Made by a program: the position numbers and the translations under genes. DNA of 64,000 nt. It comes from Ophiodon elongatus. Its lineage: Eukaryota > Chordata > Actinopteri > Perciformes > Hexagrammidae. The first letter of the stretch is position 1. Each line of letters starts with the position of its first letter. The stretch lies in contig JACSYO010001856.1 of assembly GCA_016806645.1 (NCBI GenBank), forward strand, positions 2,501 through 66,500, read 5' to 3'. Below are positions 54,350 through 64,000 of this stretch, in pieces. The notes below the pieces were generated by a model. It was not told the DNA's origin, did no database searches, and was given only the letters and a program-made list of their open reading frames with translations.

Positions 54350-55199
54350 TGTATACTCTACTACTATGTGTGTATGTGTTAAAGCAGGGTGGGCCACACG
54401 GAGCAGGGATTTGTTGGAGATAAAATTCAGGCAGTGTCTGTTCGTTCAGCCATGTGACATGATTTATGTGTGAGACACAGAGTGTAAATGTCCTGCCTGT
54501 GACCAGCAGACCAAACAACAGACCAAAACATGAAGAACAACAAAACTGATTATACAGTGTTCTCCAACCATGCACCACTCTCATAGTTTTTTTTCCATCC
54601 TTTCCTCAACTCTCTTGTCTATTTATTTCTCTCCATATTGTCTTTGCTCTCCCTTCCTCCATGTTTCACTCTGGTCTTCCTCTTTCTGCCCATTCCCTGA
54701 TTTTGTTCACCTCTACACCAGGAGTCTGTGTGTAGATGTACTGAGCCTCCAGTCGCAGCCGTCCACCGTACTGTTTTCAGCACTTCCACATGTGCGGTTT
54801 TGGATTGCCTCTCAACATGATTTAGATATGTGTTAACAGCATAAAGTACAGGATACTGCTTAAGCAGGATCGAAACAGCAAGGCATTCATATGCAATGAC
54901 AAACAGCTGTTTGATTACTTTTAAGAGTGCAGAAAATACACTGCAGTGTGCAAAGATTTCATGCATTTTCTTTCTCTATTGTTGTGAACACTTTAAATGC
55001 ATGGCTTTAGTGTAGAAGGTAAATAAGCAACAAATCATGTGAAGAAAATGCCTCATTAAGCAATCCTTTCCTAGTGTAACTTAAGTCTGACAGATTGCAT
55101 AAAGCAGTTGTCATCACGCAGGTGTTACACATCCCAAGTCCTTTCTCTCTGATGCTGGCAACATTTTTCATATGTTCGGGCGAGGTTGCCTGGATGTAA
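54350..55199. other. Non-coding stretch
   Basis: The plus strand is pyrimidine-rich at about 54580-54720. The 88- and 121-codon frames have no recognisable domain. Nothing else is seen. Confidence 0.5.
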
Positions 55200-55830
55200 G
55201 GCCTAGCTCGAACCCGCCCAAACCAAAATAAATAAATAATTACTGCTTAAAGCAGCAATGAATGGGCCCTGGCCCCAACGAGCACGTCGGGAGTAATGGC
55301 AGGACACCGGTCGACGCAGCTGTGCATTTTTTGTGAACAATGAACGCTGCACACACAAGTTAGACGGTATTGTCTGCTTGGACTGTGTGGCGCTGGAAAT
55401 TAAGTATTGCAAGTTCTGTACCATTATGTGGCCTTAGAGACACACCAATTATACAAATGTTGCTTTATATCATGTGTAGACCATATTGTAAATTTCATGT
55501 AAATCGGATGATCTTCGTCACATAAGGCGAACTTCCTGTTGTCAGTAGGTGGCACTTTGGCTATTATTCAATATTGGCATGTAGATGCCTTTAAGGTTGG
55601 ACTCTTAAACAGCCGTTGAAATTTGTGGCAGTTTTCGCAACTTCCTGTTTCATGTTTTGGGTCAAATTGAACGTCAACTCCTAATCAATGGTGTTGCATG
55701 AAAACTCAAAAGCTTCTGAATTTAGTATTGCAAAGATCTTATGTAACCTATCAAATTTGAAGTCAGTATTGGACGATTCTGCAAAACCCCCGCATTATAT
55801 TCAATCACAATATTTATAAAATCCTTATAT
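55200..55830. repeat. Long dispersed fish repeat, unclassified
   Basis: Starts near 'aattactgcttaaagcagca', then 'atgaatgggccctggcccc', 'aatggcaggacaccggtcga', 'tgtaaatttcatgtaaatcg', 'cataaggcgaacttcctg' with agtaggtggcac, 'attggcatgtagatgcc', 'ccgttgaaatttgtggca', 'aacttcctgtttcatg', and 'cgtcaactcctaatcaatgg'. I recognise this order of blocks from a common fish dispersed repeat. It contains no transposase or reverse transcriptase and no obvious terminal repeats. Its class is not known to me. Confidence 0.72.
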
Positions 55831-56100
55831 GCGCTTGGCAATATAGCATGCATATGGTTCGGGAACTATTATGATTATGGCAAATAAAATATGGTTAATG
55901 TATGGGGAAATTTATGCAACTGAAATAATGCTACGGTTAAAAGTGCTCTGTGGAGTTTTCTTGTAAACAAATTTACATTCAGTCTTATTCACCAAAATAC
56001 ATCTTTGAGCTCTAACAAATGTGTCAGGTGCATTTCCTTCCACATAAAGCATTTGCAAAACTGAATTTTTAAATAGGCTACCCATCCACAATCCCAACTT

Positions 56101-56400
56101 TTACATAACATTTAGCAGACGCTTTTATCCAAAGCGACTTACAATAAGTGCATTCAACCATGAGAGTTCAAACCCAGAACAACAAGACTCAAGAAAGTAC
56201 AACTTCCTCAAGAAAGCCAAACTATCAAGTGCTATAAGTAAGTGCCATTTAAGTGCTACTAAAGGACTACGATATATATATGTACACATACATTTATTTT
56301 ATTTTATTTTATTTATTCTTTTATTTTTTTATTCCAGGTCTAATCGGAAGAGATGTGTTTTTAGTTTGCGACGGAAGATGTAGAGACTTCCCCACCTTTA
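56101..56400. repeat. Dispersed fish repeat (AGCAGACGCTTTTATCC family)
   Basis: Opens with 'agcagacgcttttatccaaa' and 'gcgacttacaataagtgca', continues 'caacaagactcaagaaagta' and 'aagtgccatttaagtgctac', and ends 'agtttgcgacggaagatg'. This is one of the most recognisable teleost dispersed sequences. An inner TTTTA/TTTA run lies at 56293-56330. The 'gagttcaaaccca' stretch at 56163-56175 resembles a pol III B box, but I see no A box or tRNA fold. Confidence 0.8.
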
Positions 56401-56429
56401 GACTGAAAATGCATTTTTAGTCTATTTTT

Positions 56430-56650
56430 ACTGCCATGGTAAATGGACTACAATGGTTTTATCTAAAACACTTTATCATTATTCTATATTAATCCATTCA
56501 AACACACATGTCCACACACAAGTGAGCTGCCATGCACTGCACTGGCTTAACCACCGAGAGCAATTTGGGTTTGAGGACTCTTCAACATTCTGCCAAACGT
56601 GCAATTTAAGTGGACAACCTGCTACATGCTGAGCCACAGCTCAACTATCC
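56430..56650. repeat. Dispersed fish repeat (AAAGCGCTTT family), diverged copy
   Basis: Reads 'catggtaaatggactaca', 'ttatctaaaacactttatc', 'ccattcaaacacacatg', 'ccgagagcaatttgggttt' and finally 'acatgctgagccacagctc'. This is the other, more complete order of the family seen at 39695-39900; shared blocks in the window are cattca-acacaca and gagcaattt. It follows the preceding repeat by about 30 bases. Confidence 0.7.
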
Positions 56651-59163
56651 TTGCAGTAAAGATATATAAAGTGTGCTCTTTGTCACACAGACAGTAAATG
56701 GTAGAACAACACTGTAACAACTAAACCATCTCTATTACATCTGAGCATCTCCATCTGCTGAGAAAGGCCATGAAATGTGGTTGAAAGCTCCAGATACAAC
56801 CAGCAGGTTGGACCTTGTATTGGCACATTTTTTTGCGAAACTGCTTTTGCCAAGGTCAATAACCTTGACACACGGCCTTCAAGCTCAATATTTTACTTGT
56901 ATTATTTCCTGACACTTTGCCCTGAAGCAAAGAATGCTATGGTTGTTTTCGGGACAAAGTTAGATGGGATGCGTGGTGTGAGGGTAGTAGAAGTGACAGG
57001 AGATGCAAGAAGTAGAAAGAAGATAAGAGTTGAGTAGGGGAGGAAGAGGAGAGAAATAAAGGACATGAAAGCAGATTAGGACAGAGAGGAATGTCAACGT
57101 CCATGTGTCCAGGTGTAGAAATGATGGGGAGTGGCAGATTGTGCGTGTAAATTACTGGTTGGCACGCTGAATATTTATGAAGCAGACAGAGGCAAAGGGT
57201 GAATTCAAAGTCTAGGTGCAAAAGGGAGAGATGGACGCGGAGAGGAAATTGGAAGGGACAGAGTGTCTTCTCTGATGGATAATGACAGCCCCAAGTCACA
57301 GATTAAAGCTCGTACAACTGCTTCAATAATGTTAAAACCACCGTGGGGCTTTTGTCAATAAAAGCAACAGAGAGAGAGGGCGGGAATAGGACTGAAAAAG
57401 AGGTAGAGAGATGAGATAAAGGACCAAGTAGAATATAATGAACATACAATAGCTGCAAGGTTTCATAATATGCAGTAGTCTTGACCCAAAATGCAATCGC
57501 AGTGTCACTGAGTTCTGCTTTTCAAATGTTTTGAATAATACACTGCACTGGTAATCATTTGAGATGTATTGTGGTTGAATGTATTACATATTTCAGTTTT
57601 ATTGGAATGCTGTTTAACATAAAAAAGGACCTTTCCAAATAGATGCATTTTTTTGAATTCCAATGTACAGAGTACTCAAACACATGCATGATGGCACATA
57701 TAGTGATGTAAAATTAGAGCAGTGAGTTCCCTCTGGCAGAGAAACCTCCTGGTTTGGGGGAGAAGCATCTGGACAATACCGTCCCAGAGGCCTGAGTACT
57801 GGCTACTAACTGAGGAGTCCCCACTGTGTCTGAAGACAGAATACAGAGCACAGCAGAGCTCCCTCTCCAGAATAACACATCAGTCAGACAACTGGGGCCA
57901 ACTCACATGTCCAACGGAGCGACATATATAGACCAGGATATAATTAGGCGAGGAAGGCAAAACTTCTCAGATTTGATGCGTCAAATAAACTCTTTTGTGT
58001 TGACAAAGTTCACACAAACCTTTAACATCATGCCCTCTTTGTTTCTCAACCCGATAAAGTGAATGTTGGCTTAAACTAAAGGAAGTGAATGAGGTTACTT
58101 ATATCAGTTTGGGTAGTTTGGGTCAACATGGGCATACATTATATTTCTTAAGTAACACAAATTATGTTGCATTACCTACATACACAATGCTGTCATGTAC
58201 CAAAAATGAAGTACCTTTGTTAAGACTGCTCTTGTGTATGCTTGCTTGCTTGCTTTATCGGAGATGTAAGGAAGAGACAGGGAGAGCGGAAGACATCCAG
58301 TAGATAGAAACAAAGTCACATAAAGACAGATAGATAGAATGAGGACAGATTGGTCTGGACCAAGAGGAGAGCAGTGGCAGCAGCTGTTCCTGTTTCCTGT
58401 TCTCTCTGAGCCTAGATACCAACACAGCGTGGCAGCACACCCTGGGGACAAACCAGGAAAAGGCTTTTGAAACAAAACCCAATCACCACGCTGTATCACT
58501 AATAGGCTTTTCTCAGGTGTGCACTCTATTAAGTCTGCCATCTGTACTCGCGTCTAAAGCCCTGCACATTGTGTGTTTGAATCAGGCTTCCACACGCAAG
58601 AGTTATTTTTTATTTCTTGTAGGTTCATCTGTGGCGCTGTGTTTAAGCCAATTTACTATTCATGCAACATCAAGTTGAATTTTCTCCATTTACTAATGAA
58701 TGACATACTTATTTATTTACATTGTTGTTGAAATGGTTTGCTACTAAAAACAACCTTTACAAAAAACACATTGTAAGGTTGTAAACTTTCTCGTGTGGGA
58801 GTCTGAAGATTGACAGTGAGCGGAGCCTGACATAATGCATGCACAGATATGAAAACTCTCAACTCAGGCACAATGAAACAACAGAATAGACATTCTGACA
58901 AAACAAAAGAAATCCTCATGAAATATCTACAGTAGCTGAGGCTTATCTTTTTTCTCAATGTGCCATTTTTTTCTGTACTGTGCAAGAATGAAAATATCTC
59001 TTTGTGGAAAACCACAATCTGCAACATTATTTGCAACTATGACAAAAGCCACCAGGGATCATTTTCAGATGAGGCACAACTTTGAGACAAAATCAAGACC
59101 AAGACGATAGACCTTTTAAACAATAATTTAAAAAAGAATGTGAAGAACCTCAAATACCCTGTG
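56651..59163. other. Non-coding stretch
   Basis: The plus strand is purine-rich at about 57000-57085 and 57365-57420. Three overlapping plus frames at 57722-58062 have no recognisable domain. A TGCT run lies near 58239-58255 and a short GATA run near 58326-58336. No transposon or RNA gene is recognised. Confidence 0.5.
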
Positions 59164-59186
59164 CTTTCTTTCTTTCTTTCTTTCTT
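59164..59186. repeat. (CTTT)n microsatellite
   Basis: Five to six CTTT units in tandem. Confidence 0.95.
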
Positions 59187-59338
59187 CCCTAAATTTGCCA
59201 ATTTACCTCTGAACTGTTAGTGCAGTCTGTTTAAGCTGTTTTTCCCCTCTCTGTACATTTATCAAGTATGCTAGTTTCATAAAGGCACCCAGTTGAAACA
59301 ATTTCAATGTTTGCATCTTTTCTCACAATTCTCTACAT

Positions 59339-59926
59339 TACCGTAAAATGCGGGTTATAAGGCGCTACTTTTTTCTTTTTTTTTCCTCAACTTTGACCCG
59401 CGCGGCTAAAATAAGGATGCGGTTAATTTGTGGATTTAATTTGTGGATTTATTTCCAAGATTCCGGAGAATGCAGCAGGGAGAACTTTCCAAATGCAAGA
59501 AGTCTAAAAAAGCGTTCAAAAGGAAGAAAATGCCGGTGGTCCGAACAAGAGAACGAACTAAAGGACTGGGTCAACACACAGAGAGCAGACGTGGTGTTTC
59601 CACAGTTCAGATTTGTCTGAAAGCAAAGGCGATCGCGGCAGAAAAAAACATTGATGATTTCAGAGGCGGACCATCGTGGTGTCTACGGTTCTTAAAAGTG
59701 TATCTCTGACAGGGTTATTTTTGTATTGGTTTGTTGTTCCGTTCATTATCTGGACCTTGAGTCCGTTATAAAAGTTTGATTGATTACCGGTGGTCGTTTT
59801 GAGAGTTTGTCAAATTAGCGTCTTATAACCCGCGGCGGCTTGTTTAAGATTAAATATGACTTTTTCTTTAAATTTAGTAGATGCGTCTTATAAAAGGGTG
59901 CGCCATATAACCCGCATTTTACGGTA
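59339..59926 (+). mobile_element. Pogo/Tigger-like DNA transposon remnant with CENP-B-type HTH
   Basis: The ends are taccgtaaaatgcgggttat (followed by aaggcgc) and its inverse complement at 59900-59926; 26 of 27 bases match, and the terminal TA on each side is the tc1/mariner/pogo target site. The element is 588 bp. Two overlapping plus-strand frames encode pieces of one pogo-type DNA-binding region. Frame 59348-59620 gives a basic stretch, then ENELKDWVNTQRAD; frame 59443-59709 continues GVSTVQICLKAKAIAAEK and then GGPSWCLRFLK. Together these match the CENP-B/pogo helix-turn-helix (xxWVxxQRxxGxxVSxxxIRxKAxxLA...GWCxRFxxR). One frameshift separates them. The DDE catalytic domain is absent. 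Subterminal copies of the end, cgtcttataacccgcggc (59820) and gcgtcttataaaa (59883), suggest repeated binding sites. Confidence 0.92.
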
Positions 59927-60084
59927 ACTTTAAAAACAACTGTGCAACCTCTAAAAGTTGCTCTCTTGAAAAAAGAATAGATTTTTGCATTCCAGAGAAA
60001 AATATTCAAAATACATTTGAGTTAAACCTGGCTCAACTGATTTCAATTTGTCATGTTTCTGGCCACCTGGCGAATGTACGTATT

Positions 60085-60480
60085 CCCTGTTTTAGCTCCG
60101 TTCTTGGCCTCATTTAACTCATCAAGGAAATATCTGGCTCTTTAGCTGCTAAATGCTCTACATTGTTCATAAGCTAACCACCAACTTTGCCTGTGTGCTG
60201 TTTACTGATGAGCAGGTAGTGTACAGTAAGTTCTTTTTAATTTTTCTGAAAACCGTTGCCTGCTGCAGTTGAAAATGTTGCTAAGAGTGTGTTGACAGTA
60301 AAGTTGCAGGCCATAAAAAAAAAAAAAAACAATGAGTTGAAAGTTGCTATAAAGCGCCATAGAGGTCTGCAGCGGATGGTAATAATTGCCTGTGGGTTTG
60401 TCACTGCGAGGGCCCATTTTCACATGCAAGTAGTCATGTGATCCATTGACCAATGTTTTGATACAAACAGTCACTTTAAT
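60085..60480. repeat. Dispersed fish repeat
   Basis: Reads 'ctctttagctgctaaatgct', 'gtgtgctgtttactgatg', 'ttgcctgctgcagttgaaaa', a 15-base A run at 60315-60329, 'aaagttgctataaagcgcca', 'tagaggtctgcagcggatgg' and 'cacatgcaagtagtcatg'. I recognise this block order from fish genomes. No coding capacity; class unresolved. Confidence 0.65.
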
Positions 60481-63400
60481 GTCAGTTTTACAATGAGTGA
60501 AGAAAGACCAGCCCACATTATAAAACTGTCACTTAAGTATTCAGATTGTACATATAATTAGATTTTCTGACATCTGGTTGTAGTTCATGTATTTATATAT
60601 TAAATATAGATACCATAGAGTGTTAAAGAAATACACTTTGCAACCATGGAACACCCAGTCGACAGTGTATCCTTATTATCAAGAGGTCCCATGTCAGACT
60701 GTCAGCGTGCTTGAAGTGTCTTGCTATCTTTGGAAATGTGTTAAGTAGATGTTGATCCAATGCTCCCCCTTTACAGCTCTTCACAGTTCCATAACTTTCT
60801 TGCTTGGCAACCTAATAAACCAGTTTCACAATATAAAGCATGTTTCAACCAACACTTTATTATTTAATTTCTAAAAATAACATGTAATGCATAATATAAT
60901 GTGTATTTATAATGTTTTTTGGTCACTATTGGGGCATGACATTATCCCATTCAGTAGCCAAATGCTGTATAATTTCGGCTTTGGTGGGTGACTGAGGCTG
61001 TCTCACTTTTACCCTGGCAGGTCTCAAGATTGTTTTCAAACTGTGTTTTTCTTAGTCTAAAACTGCCTGAGCTGCAAAATATTTTAAATTGACAACGGAA
61101 ATTTGGTGTCCATCAGCTATTGTGACAGAAAAAGTTTCATGCGCTGGTCTTTATATAACTAACTACAGATAATGCAGCCTTGAGGCAAACAATCTCTACT
61201 CAGTGGGGCTTCCATTATGTGAAAAATCTATACGGCAAAACATGTCCCATCATATTTCACTTTAAAACAGAATTCCCTGTTAACAATTAGCATAAAACAA
61301 GAACCTATACTAAACTCTGTGCACCCAAGATGATACATATTTGGGGTATCTGTCTGCTTGTGCAACCCTTATTCCCAGGATGTATTGTTATGCAGCTAAA
61401 CTGAGAGTCTGCAACTCGTGTTCAGCAACATTTGGCAAGACTTTTGGTTTTGGTCTCAATTACTGTTAAGAGGTCAGAACATGAACGACAAGAATAAGCC
61501 ACTTACCATCTGGTTAAGAGATAAAGCCATTACTATTCCAATCGTTGCCCATGCAGAGTGGATCTGCAATATTATACTTTCATATCATACAGTATGGTGG
61601 GATGATTTCCCCAAGAAAAACCCATTTTCATCACAACTGTATGAAATATAAATGATAAGGAGCAGTGAGAGGCACTGAAGAAGGCAGAGCTTCAACTTTA
61701 TAATGTGTAATTTTTCTTAGATCACTATGAACAGAAATTACTGAACCATTTAAAATTCAAACATTTTGGTTCGCCTGGGTGAATGCCATTTCCACCTCCA
61801 GTAGTTAGTATACCTGGAGAGCAATCTTATAATCATTTGACAAGTTATTACCACGACAGTGCTTAGGAGGTAGGTACTGCAAGTATTTCACTTCAGGTCT
61901 CAATATAGCAGTTAAATTGCTATGAAACTGGATTATCCTTTGAGATTTTATCAGTTACAGAGAAAACCATTAAAGACATTTTCTGCAATATCTACTAACA
62001 CATTTATGGATACATACCCGATTGAGGACTCACTTTGTTGCATGTGCAACTTTCTAATCTTTAGTTTGTCTCTCTGTGGGTGTACCTCTTGTTTTGTGAT
62101 CTCCATCAATTGATTTGTAATCAAGTCACCTGTGGGCCCACAACTGATGAGAGTTGATGATAACTGGAAGTTTAGTTGAGTTTTTAAGGGGGTATATTGC
62201 TCTTCATGCAGAGTATATGTTGATAATGTATCATGTGACAAGTAACATCTTAATTATCTTTGGCTATAGGAGTGTTTCCTTGTTGTCCTCTTCAGCATGT
62301 GGGTCAATGTGTGTAAAGTATGGCCCTCATTCTGAAAGGGTAAGGGGTCTTATTTCTGTATTGACAGTGTACTGGGTAACATCAGCTATCAAATGGCTTA
62401 TGATGTTGCGATCTACTTTTCCTTTAATTGTCTGCAGGAAGCCAGTATGTGCTTTAGTGTTTATTGTCATAGTGGATGATTAATTAGCTCATAGTTCTCC
62501 CCCGAGTAATGACAATGAGAGTGTGATGCCAGAGTTTGTTGAAGAGACTTCTTTGTCCATGCATTTCCGCATTCAGCTGTTGGCACATTGTTAATTTCCT
62601 TTTTTGCCTGCCATGAAAGCTAAAACACCACAAAAATGCTTCTCTGAACATAGCTCTCTTCCGTTTCGCTATTAAGCTCCACAGATCTCTCAAAGGACTT
62701 ACTGTATGGAGGCTGCTTCTTGTGATTCTTGTCAGTGCTCATCAAACATTGTTAAAAAGAAAAGGTTGAAAATGTAGTAAAATGTGCGCAGACTGGTGGG
62801 TTCTATTCTTTGAGGCTTTTCTGTTTCCCCTCTGATTTCATTAGAACAGCTTGTCCCCTAGGGCCCTGAGTTGTTGACTGATTACAGATTCTGTCTGTCG
62901 ACAAGCTTAGCATCAGTTTGAACTGTGTGCATGGTTGCATAAATACCCATTTCATTATACTCTGACAGGGACTCCGACACAATATTTGCCTGCATCAGAG
63001 AGAGACTTTAGAGCCTTCCTGGGTGGCAGTGTTGTCAGTAAGCATTAATAGTAAAGTCCTTTACAATGTTTGTATGATGCTTCTGCTACTCAACAAACAA
63101 CACACCCACTGAATCAAGAAGTGTTTTAATGTGTTATTTCACACATTCTAGTTTGTTTTGTTTACTCTCTACAAACTGTTTATTTAACGCTAATATTGTT
63201 AAGGATTCATTCTGTCAATTGTTTGTGGTATTGCTCTGAGGCCTTTCTTACATTTCATGAATTTCGGTAGTAACTCTAGCTCTGAACAGAATTAAAAGTT
63301 ATTTATTTATTTATTTCACCCTATAGTGGTTTAACCTGAACCCAAGCACTGGACTTATCATAAGAGTGAGAGTGAACAGTTCCCTCTTCGAAGTCACAAG

Positions 63401-64000
63401 CCTTATTGACTGTCACCGTTCATTCAGTCAGCCAGAATAACTAGCCACTTGGGCTGATCTCAGTGTGTAGCGCTGTAAGACTCATGGATCAGTCAGACTT
63501 ATCCATGGGTGTGTCCCTGCCATGCAGAACGTATATGACAAAAGGCATATAGTACAAGGGTAGCTTAGAAAAGAAATGGTTGGGGGAAAGCTATGCTTTA
63601 TTAAGGGCATTAGGGTGAGGTAGGTTTTTCTATACTTTGCCTTTCATAGAACATAAAGCCTATCAAATATTTTGCATAAGAATTAAAAATATCCAAACAA
63701 ACTATGAGGCAAAGAAGCTCTGTCTGTCATGGCATTTGCATGTCTTCAGAACCATATATCCGATCTCAATTCAATGATGATAAAGAAGTGTCCAGCACTC
63801 TGTGCAGTGGCGGAGCTTCAAGGCCAACATGTTGCCCGTAGTAACCCTTTACAGGGATGCTGGACTAATGGTTCATGAATGTTGGCTATACTAATGTTAC
63901 ATGGATGCTGGATAACAGCGCCACTGAGCCAAATTGTATATGTTTTTGCTAATTATAATGTTTATTGTAATTTATTATGTCTACACTGTAATTCTTGCAA
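60481..64000. other. Non-coding stretch
   Basis: AT-rich. The plus frame at 62154-62483 (109 codons) and the minus frame at 61951-62241 (96 codons) have no recognised domain. 62820-63050 is unique-looking and more complex, resembling conserved regulatory DNA. A TTTA run lies at 63299-63317. No transposon ends or RNA genes are seen. Confidence 0.5.

Noticed and set aside
56150..56190. tRNA-like B box 'gagttcaaaccca'
   Set aside because: No A box at the right distance and no cloverleaf; part of a dispersed repeat.
57722..58062. Two overlapping plus-strand frames (69 and 78 codons)
   Set aside because: No splice sites that join them and no recognised domain.

Overview
The window looks like intergenic or intronic DNA from a teleost fish, most likely a percomorph. 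I find no complete protein-coding gene, rRNA, tRNA, CRISPR array or bacterial-style operon. The case for a fish rests on repeat content: an L2 LINE 3' end, a second non-LTR retrotransposon fragment, Tc1-like, hAT-like and pogo/Tigger-like DNA transposon remnants, long pure (AC)n and (TA)n tracts, and about a dozen short dispersed repeats that I recognise from fish genomes. Those family matches come from memory and were not searched; each entry says so. The longest open frames (up to 212 codons) are antisense L2 sequence, microsatellite translations, or uninformative frames in AT-rich DNA.

Layout. 1-10.9 kb is mostly unique AT-rich DNA with two possible old repeats (5.7 and 9.0-9.4 kb) and a conserved-element-like stretch near 7.8-8.3 kb. 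10.95-11.9 kb holds an L2 3' fragment on the minus strand abutting half of a short inverted-repeat element, whose fuller copy lies at 35.5 kb. 13.8-14.75 kb and 16.8 kb hold further dispersed repeats. 20.2-21.0 kb is a strongly purine-biased block with a G-quadruplex-like core. 24.25-25.6 kb is a mobile-element cluster: a non-LTR ORF fragment, then a 1,002 bp internally deleted hAT element with a recognisable 8-bp target duplication. 25.6-33.1 kb is largely featureless. A perfect (AC)56 tract lies at 33.16 kb. 35.5-42.0 kb has several dispersed repeats, a 48-bp perfect AT palindrome, and an 879 bp TIR element inserted in a TA tract. 48.2-48.45 kb is a TA/TATG tract. 52.2-52.5 kb is a Tc1-family transposase relic. 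54-56.65 kb is a repeat cluster. 59.34-59.93 kb is a compact pogo/Tigger-like element that keeps CENP-B-type DNA-binding sequence. 60.1-60.5 kb is another dispersed repeat, and the rest is unique DNA.

Nothing here works as an operon or pathway. The points of most interest are the pogo and hAT remnants, one weak candidate exon near 46.8 kb, and several stretches that read like conserved regulatory DNA but can only be tested by comparison with other fish. I do not see evidence of a novel biological system.
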